From an uncultured Spongiibacteraceae bacterium (GTDB taxonomy: Bacteria > Pseudomonadota > Gammaproteobacteria > Pseudomonadales > CAMLJR01), in assembly GCA_946480345.1 (NCBI GenBank), contig CAMLJR010000016.1, positions 1 to 28,999 of the forward strand: DNA of 28,999 nucleotides, in the 5' to 3' direction. Every line of letters begins with the position of its first letter. The first letter of the stretch is position 1. The notes under the pieces are model-generated. The model did no database searches and was not told where the DNA came from. It saw only the letters and a program-made list of their open reading frames with translations. Shown here piece by piece: positions 23,021 through 28,999 of this stretch. The translations under genes and the position numbers were made by a program.

Positions 23021-25180
23021 TCAGTGGCGAATACGAGCGACTTTCGCAACGCCCGGAATCGTGCGCACGCGTTTCATGATGCGCGCGAGATGGATGCGGT
23101 TATGCACGCCGATGATGAGGCGCACGATGCTGATGCGCGGGTCTTCATCGTCGGCGGTGATGCGTTTGATGTTGGCGTCGAGACTGGTGATGCGCGTAGC
23201 GAGCATTGCGATGGCGCCGCGATTTTTTTCGAGATCGACGCGAATTTCGCAGGCGAATTCGCCTTGCACATCTTCGGCCCAGCGCAATGGTATCGAGCGT
23301 TCCGGTTTGGCGCGCGCATCGACGCTGTTGTGACAGCTTTCGGTATGAATCACCATGCCTTTTTCCGAGCTGATCAGACCGAGAATCGGATCGCCTGGAA
23401 TGGGATGGCAGCAGCGCGCGTAATTAATCAGCAATCCTTCGGTGCCGTGAATCGCGAGCGGCTCGTGCGTTTGCGGCGTGTTGGCGGCGCTGTCTTTGCC
23501 CATCAATAATTGACGCGCAGTAAGAAACGACACGCGATTGCCGATGCCGATTTCTTCCAACACTTTTTCAAATTGATTAACGCCGGTCGTGCGCAGCAGG
23601 CGTTGTTTTTGTTCGTCGGAGATTTTATCGAGACCGCTGCCGAGGCTGTTCAACGCGCGTTCGAGCAGACGTTTACCGAGCGATAGCGATTCCGCTTGCC
23701 GACAGTGCTTCAGGAAATGACGAATACGTGTGCGCGCACGCGCGGTGACGACAAAGTTGAGCCACGCGGGATTCGGTTGCGCGCCGGGCGCAGTGATAAT
23801 TTCGACAGTCTGGCCGCTTTGCAAATGTTCCGACAACGGCGCGAGGCGACGATTAATTCGGCATGCGACGCAGGCATTGCCGACATCGCTATGCACCGCA
23901 TACGCGAAATCGACCGCTGTCGCGCCTTGCGGTAATTCCTTGATCGCACCGCGCGGTGTGAACACATAAATTTCGTCGGGGAATAAATCGATTTTGACGT
24001 TTTCGATAAATTCGAGGCTGTCGCCGGCGTGCTGCTGCATTTCGAGCAAGCCTTGTACCCAACGGCGTGCGCGCGCGTGACTGCCGGTCACTGCTTCGTT
24101 GCCGTTGGTTTTATACAACCAGTGCGCGGCGATGCCGTTGTTCGCCATCTCTTCCATTTCTTCGGTGCGAATCTGAATTTCGATCGGCACGCCTTGCATG
24201 CCGAATAACACCGTGTGCAGCGACTGATAGCCATTCGCTTTCGGAATGGCGATGTAATCCTTGAATTGCCCTGGTACCGGTTTATAGAGACTGTGCACAC
24301 AACCGAGCACGCGATAGCAGGTATCGACGCTGTTGACGATGATGCGGAACGCGTAGATATCCATGATTTCAGAAAACGATTTTCGCTTCGTTTTCATCTT
24401 GCGATAAATGCCGTACAGATGTTTTTCGCGGCCGATCACACGTGCTTGATGGCCTTCCTGTTGCAGATAGCGTTCGATCGACGCGCGAATTTTTTCGATG
24501 ATTTCGCGGCGATTACCGCGCACCGATTTTATTGCTGCGCGAATACGGTCGGCGCGCATCGGATGCATCGCGGTAAAACCGAGATCTTCGAACTCGACAC
24601 GCATATTGTGCATGCCGAGGCGCTGCGCAATCGGCGCGTAAATTTCCAGCGTTTCGCGCGCAATGCGTCGGCGTTTGTCGGGCTGCAATACACCGAGCGT
24701 GCGCATGTTGTGCAGGCGATCGGAAAGTTTGACGAGAATGACGCGGATGTCCTTCGCCATCGCCATCGCCATTTTCTGAAAGTTTTCCGCCTGCGCTTCG
24801 GCGCGCGATTGGAATTCGATCTGCGTCAGCTTCGAGACGCCGTCGACCAGCTCGGCAACGGCATCGCCAAATTGCACGCCGAGTGCCTCTTTGCTGATGC
24901 CGGTGTCCTCGATCACGTCATGCAGCATCGCGGCCATCAGGCTTTGATGGTCCATGTGCATATCGGCGAGGATGCCGGCGACGGCGAGCGGATGCGTTAC
25001 ATAGGCTTCGCCGGTGCGCCGGCGTTGGCCGACATGCGCCTGTTCCGCGAAGAAATAGGCGCGTCGGACCTGATCGATTTGATCTTTGGAGAGATAGCTG
25101 GCGAGCGTATCGCTCAGCGTATCGATGGTTTGCGCGCGGGGGTTGGCCGGCTTCTGCGGGAAGATGCTGTACTGTTGCAT
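23021..25180 (-). CDS. spoT: Bifunctional (p)ppGpp synthetase/hydrolase SpoT
   Basis: SpoT makes and breaks down the alarmone (p)ppGpp. With the ATG at 25180 it has 719 residues. Domains in order: HD hydrolase (about 20-180, with HVGQRRRTGEAYVTHP, HDVIEDTGI and LSDRLHNMRTL, so the metal-binding HD site is intact), synthetase (about 220-340, with GREKHLYGIYRKM and ANGYQSLHTVLFG), TGS (about 390-450, FTPRGAIKELPQGATAVDFAY), a helical and Cys-containing ridge with CCHPIPGDPI, and a C-terminal ACT domain. The start has a strong GGGGAGGAAAG ribosome-binding site. Reading continues 26 codons upstream, into a 151-bp palindrome that lies between it and rpoZ. It follows rpoZ, as in many gammaproteobacteria. 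Confidence 0.95.
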   Translation of the reverse strand: MQQYSIFPQKPANPRAQTIDTLSDTLASYLSKDQIDQVRRAYFFAEQAHVGQRRRTGEAYVTHPLAVAGILADMHMDHQSLMAAMLHDVIEDTGISKEALGVQFGDAVAELVDGVSKLTQIEFQSRAEAQAENFQKMAMAMAKDIRVILVKLSDRLHNMRTLGVLQPDKRRRIARETLEIYAPIAQRLGMHNMRVEFEDLGFTAMHPMRADRIRAAIKSVRGNRREIIEKIRASIERYLQQEGHQARVIGREKHLYGIYRKMKTKRKSFSEIMDIYAFRIIVNSVDTCYRVLGCVHSLYKPVPGQFKDYIAIPKANGYQSLHTVLFGMQGVPIEIQIRTEEMEEMANNGIAAHWLYKTNGNEAVTGSHARARRWVQGLLEMQQHAGDSLEFIENVKIDLFPDEIYVFTPRGAIKELPQGATAVDFAYAVHSDVGNACVACRINRRLAPLSEHLQSGQTVEIITAPGAQPNPAWLNFVVTARARTRIRHFLKHCRQAESLSLGKRLLERALNSLGSGLDKISDEQKQRLLRTTGVNQFEKVLEEIGIGNRVSFLTARQLLMGKDSAANTPQTHEPLAIHGTEGLLINYARCCHPIPGDPILGLISSEKGMVIHTESCHNSVDARAKPERSIPLRWAEDVQGEFACEIRVDLEKNRGAIAMLATRITSLDANIKRITADDEDPRISIVRLIIGVHNRIHLARIMKRVRTIPGVAKVARIRH

Positions 25181-25191
25181 TCTTTCCTCCC

Positions 25192-25342
25192 CCTTAGGAA
25201 CGTCTGAAAAACTACTACGCTCGGTATCTGCGGCGCCGGCGGTGCTCAAAATGCTCATTTATTAACGCATAAACTGCGCTTTTTCCGCTCCGGCGGCGTC
25301 GCACCTACCTTCGCTCGCTACGTTTTTCAGAGGTTCCTGAGG
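25192..25342. repeat. 151-bp imperfect palindrome, MITE-like
   Basis: The two halves are reverse complements over most of their length. The ends CCTTAGGAACGTCTGAAAAAC (25192-25212) match the reverse complement of 25322-25342 in 19 of 21 bases. GGTA..TGCG.CGCCG.CGG follows in both arms, and the centre is AT-rich (TTTAT-TAACGC-ATAAA). It separates rpoZ from spoT, covering the 5-prime end of the longer spoT frame and stopping just short of the spoT ribosome-binding site. Such long near-palindromes in proteobacteria are usually non-autonomous mobile repeats. As RNA it would fold into one long hairpin. Confidence 0.7.
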
Positions 25343-25373
25343 AAATCTAGAGTACGAGGCCGGCCCGGCTGAA

Positions 25374-25646
25374 TTATTCCAATGGTTCGTCGGGAATCTC
25401 GATAACCGCAGCAGCAACTTGTTGTTCTTCTCTGACTTCGTCTTCGACGCGCAAAATTTGTTCCCGATCGATCTTGCCTTCAGCGATCTCACGCAGCGCG
25501 AGTACGGTCGGCTTGTCGCCATCTTCGTGTACCAGCGGATCTTTGCCGCCGACGGCGAGCTGACGTGCGCGTTTACTGGCGACCATCACGAGCTCAAAGC
25601 GGTTGTCCACTTTGTCCAAACAATCTTCAACGGTGATGCGGGCCAT
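25374..25646 (-). CDS. rpoZ: RNA polymerase omega subunit
   Basis: Omega is a small subunit that assists assembly and stability of RNA polymerase and forms part of the ppGpp site 1. The 90-residue length and the sequence fit: [30 protein letters not shown], then [15 protein letters not shown]. The C-terminal third is acidic. An own promoter is likely: TACACT is at 25752-25747 on the minus strand, about 100 bases upstream. It lies between gmk and spoT, the usual arrangement, but here the intergenic gap to spoT holds a long palindrome. Confidence 0.96.
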   Translation of the reverse strand: MARITVEDCLDKVDNRFELVMVASKRARQLAVGGKDPLVHEDGDKPTVLALREIAEGKIDREQILRVEDEVREEQQVAAAVIEIPDEPLE

Positions 25647-25763
25647 GCTGCGCTCCTGAAATTCGAATCTGAAGTAGTGCGAGGGTAGAGGTAAGTGTTC
25701 GCTGCGACGCTCTGCGCCGGCTGGCGATAAAACGCGAAAGCCGCGCAGTGTAGCAAAAAAGAC

Positions 25764-27295
<1,532 letters not shown>

Positions 27296-27369
27296 CGGGA
27301 TCATCCTGTCGCGGCGGGGCCGGCCATTTTAGCCGGAATTGGCAACGGCAATCGACAAGGGTGCCCCTG

Positions 27370-27375
27370 TATACT
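27370..27375 (+). promoter_or_regulatory. Probable -10 element for rph
   Basis: TATACT lies about 60 bases before the rph start in the yicC-rph divergent gap. No good -35 box stands at 16-18 bases; TTGGCA at 27339 is too far. It is a tentative call. Confidence 0.3.
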
Positions 27376-27433
27376 GCGCGCCTTTCTTCTTTCCGCACCT
27401 TTCTTCACATCGACTTCATTTAAAGAGGCATCC

Positions 27434-28156
27434 ATGACCCGACCGAGCGGCCGCCAGCCAGCGCAATTACGCGATATCACGATTCAACGCCATTTCACCA
27501 AGCACGCGGAAGGCTCGGTGCTGATCACGTTCGGCGACACCAAAGTCATCTGCACCGCCAGCGTGCAGCAGGAGGTACCGCGTTTTCTGCGTGGCACTGG
27601 CCAGGGCTGGATCACCGCCGAATACGGCATGCTGCCGCGTTCGACTGGGACGCGCATGGATCGCGAGGCGGCGCGTGGCAAGCAGGGCGGGCGCACCGTC
27701 GAAATTCAGCGCTTGATCGGCCGTTCGCTGCGCGCTGCCATTGATCTGACCAAGCTTGGCGAAAACACGATCACGATTGACTGCGATGTGATTCAGGCCG
27801 ATGGCGGCACTCGCACGGCGGCGATTACCGGCGCGTGTGTTGCGGTGGTCGATGCGCTGCGGTTTCTGCAACGCAAAGGCGCATTACTGCAGGACCCGCT
27901 ATTGCAAATGGTGGCGGCGGTGTCGGTCGGTATTGTCGATGGCGTGCCGGTGCTCGATCTCGATTACATCGAAGATTCGAATGCGGAAACCGATATGAAT
28001 GTCGTGATGACCGAAGCCGGCGGTTTCGTCGAAGTGCAGGGCACCGCCGAGGGAGTGCCATTTTCGGCGACCGATCTGCAGGCGATGCTGGATTTGGCGA
28101 AGCGTGGCGTGGCGGAATTGAATGGGCTGCAACGCGCAGCGCTGGATCGGGATTAA
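27434..28156 (+). CDS. rph: Ribonuclease PH
   Basis: RNase PH trims the 3-prime end of tRNA precursors using phosphate. The 240-residue length is standard. The N-terminus [44 protein letters not shown] is typical, as are [41 protein letters not shown] (phosphate- and RNA-binding Arg residues) and the [23 protein letters not shown] [15 protein letters not shown] with its catalytic Asp. It would form a hexamer. The start has AAAGAGG six bases upstream. The frame is open far upstream (to 26741), but that part is antisense to yicC. The stop lies inside a 26-base palindrome. Confidence 0.97.
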   Translation: MTRPSGRQPAQLRDITIQRHFTKHAEGSVLITFGDTKVICTASVQQEVPRFLRGTGQGWITAEYGMLPRSTGTRMDREAARGKQGGRTVEIQRLIGRSLRAAIDLTKLGENTITIDCDVIQADGGTRTAAITGACVAVVDALRFLQRKGALLQDPLLQMVAAVSVGIVDGVPVLDLDYIEDSNAETDMNVVMTEAGGFVEVQGTAEGVPFSATDLQAMLDLAKRGVAELNGLQRAALDRD

Positions 28157-28176
28157 GCCGCGAACGCGGCTTAATC
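28151..28176. terminator. Perfect 12-bp stem-loop between convergent rph and crc-like genes
   Basis: GATTAAGCCGCG and CGCGGCTTAATC are perfect complements with an AA loop. The rph TAA stop is inside the first arm. There is no T tract on the plus strand, so it may act as a symmetric stem-loop that protects or ends both convergent transcripts. Confidence 0.45.
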
Positions 28177-28187
28177 AGCGCGTTAGA

Positions 28188-28961
28188 TCAGGTGAATAAT
28201 TCGTAGTCGTAATCCATGATCAGCGGCGCGTGCTGTGCGAATACCTGATTCTTGTAAATCGCGCCGTATTCGACTTTCGAACGCAGACTAGCGGATACCA
28301 CCTGATAATCGACGCGCCAGCCATCCGCATCGCGGTCTTCGCTTGGCCACCAGGTGAACTCGTCGTTGTCGCCGTTAACTTCGCGGAAGGCATCGGCGTA
28401 ACCGAGATCGCTGAACAACGTGTCCATCCACTGCTGTTCTTCGGGCAGCGCTCCTGATATTTCGCGATTGCGCTCGGGTTCCTGCAGATCGTCATCGGTG
28501 TGCGCAATGTTCCAGTTGCCGCAAATGAAGAATTCGCGACGCTTGTTGCGCACCTTGTTCAAATGCGCCTGATACTGCTCGAAGAAGCGAAGTTTGCGCG
28601 CCTGCATGCCGGCGTCGTTCGGGTAAGCACTGGGAGCGAGCAGGCAGCCGACGCTGATGCGATCGAAATCGGCCTGAATGTAGCGGCCTTCCATATCGAA
28701 GTCGGTGAAGCCGAGGCCGGTCATGATCGCTTTCGGCATTGCACGGCAATAGATCGCTACGCCGTTGGTGTTCTTTTCGGCGGCATCGAAAAAATACGCG
28801 TTATAGCCTTCGGGGAAAAATACCGGCTCTTGCAGCTCGTATTCCTGTGCGGCGAGATTTTGAACGCAGATGAAATCCGCATCCTGCTCGATAACCCAAT
28901 CGAAAAAACCGCGCTTTGCGGCACTGCGAATGGAGTCGGCACAAAAACTGATAATACGCAT
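28188..28961 (-). CDS. crc: Crc-like protein of the exonuclease III family, apparently non-catalytic
   Basis: The 257-residue protein has the endonuclease/exonuclease/phosphatase fold. From memory it matches Pseudomonas Crc, the Hfq-partner of carbon catabolite repression: MRIIS start, GVAIYCRAMPKAIMTGLGF, GRYIQADFD, KRREFFICG, LGYADAFREV, FTWWP, WRVDYQVVS and QHAPLIMDYDYEL. Key catalytic residues of E. coli ExoIII are changed: N7 is Cys (SFCADS), E34 is Asn (CVQN), and D151 is Asn (GNWNIAH). The Asp of VDYQ and the His of QHAP remain. Loss of nuclease residues is known for Crc. Position near rph also matches Pseudomonas. The gene symbol is tentative because repression function is not shown. 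A hairpin lies just upstream of its ATG. Confidence 0.7.
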   Translation of the reverse strand: MRIISFCADSIRSAAKRGFFDWVIEQDADFICVQNLAAQEYELQEPVFFPEGYNAYFFDAAEKNTNGVAIYCRAMPKAIMTGLGFTDFDMEGRYIQADFDRISVGCLLAPSAYPNDAGMQARKLRFFEQYQAHLNKVRNKRREFFICGNWNIAHTDDDLQEPERNREISGALPEEQQWMDTLFSDLGYADAFREVNGDNDEFTWWPSEDRDADGWRVDYQVVSASLRSKVEYGAIYKNQVFAQHAPLIMDYDYELFT

Positions 28962-28965
28962 AACG

Positions 28966-28984
28966 GCCTCGGCGAAGTCGAGGC
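28966..28984 (-). promoter_or_regulatory. Hairpin over the likely ribosome-binding site of the crc-like gene
   Basis: On the minus strand GCCTCG and CGAGGC pair (6 bp, 7-base loop) and end four bases before the ATG. The only Shine-Dalgarno-like GAGG is in the 3-prime arm of the stem, so the hairpin would hide it. A TATCAT -10-like element lies about 28995-28985. This may control translation or may be a chance structure. Confidence 0.4.
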
Positions 28985-28999
28985 GCTATGATACCTGAG

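Noticed and set aside
24215..25207. 330-codon open frame on the plus strand
   Set aside because: It is fully antisense to spoT, whose domains are unmistakable; the product is His/Phe/Arg-rich with no recognisable fold.

Overview
The window is about 29 kb of chromosome from a moderately GC-rich gammaproteobacterium. The block from ubiA to the crc-like gene (ubiA, ubiC, rubredoxin/rubredoxin reductase, HU, DUF1415, YbaK-HDOD, recG, oxyR, ridA, spoT, rpoZ, gmk, yicC, rph, crc-like) has the order I remember from Pseudomonas. A pseudomonad-like or Cellvibrio-like lineage is therefore the best guess. The fused rubredoxin-reductase and the diverged Crc argue against Pseudomonas itself. No rRNA, tRNA or CRISPR array was seen.

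Region 1 (1-2263) is accessory. Bases 1-955 look like the edge of an integron gene-cassette array read on the minus strand: two attC-like palindromes (1-55 and 382-468), a short remnant (921-955) sharing 12 bases with the second, an AT-rich two-helix membrane protein gene typical of cassettes, and a cassette-sized stretch with no convincing gene. Next comes a Fic AMP-transferase whose start codon sits inside five copies of a 9-10 bp motif arranged as inverted pairs, a likely operator.

Region 2 (2264-9814) holds envelope and miscellaneous genes: an EthD-domain protein, a translationally coupled DUF3300-DUF2950 pair of exported proteins, a lipoprotein with seven FG-GAP-like repeats, a YbjN-like protein and a TonB-dependent receptor. 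Region 3 (9832-14115) has a FemAB-like (DUF482) protein, the ubiquinone genes ubiA and ubiC, and a one-chain rubredoxin-rubredoxin reductase read away from ubiC.

Region 4 (14116-20338) carries HU, DUF1415 and a secreted protein on the plus strand, meeting the oxyR-recG-HDOD set on the minus strand; the oxyR stop and recG start overlap. Region 5 (20404-22535) is a plus-strand insert relative to the conserved order: an SDR protein, an orphan solute-binding protein and a small secreted partner. Region 6 (22578-28961) is the housekeeping block ridA, spoT, rpoZ, gmk and yicC on the minus strand, with rph divergent from yicC and a crc-like gene convergent with rph. A 151-bp imperfect palindrome, MITE-like, separates rpoZ from spoT.

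The strongest leads for something undescribed are the cassette edge, the Fic operator array, the rpoZ-spoT palindrome, and the hairpin that contains the presumed ribosome-binding site of the crc-like gene. All functional calls come from reading motifs and remembered family patterns; no database search was run.
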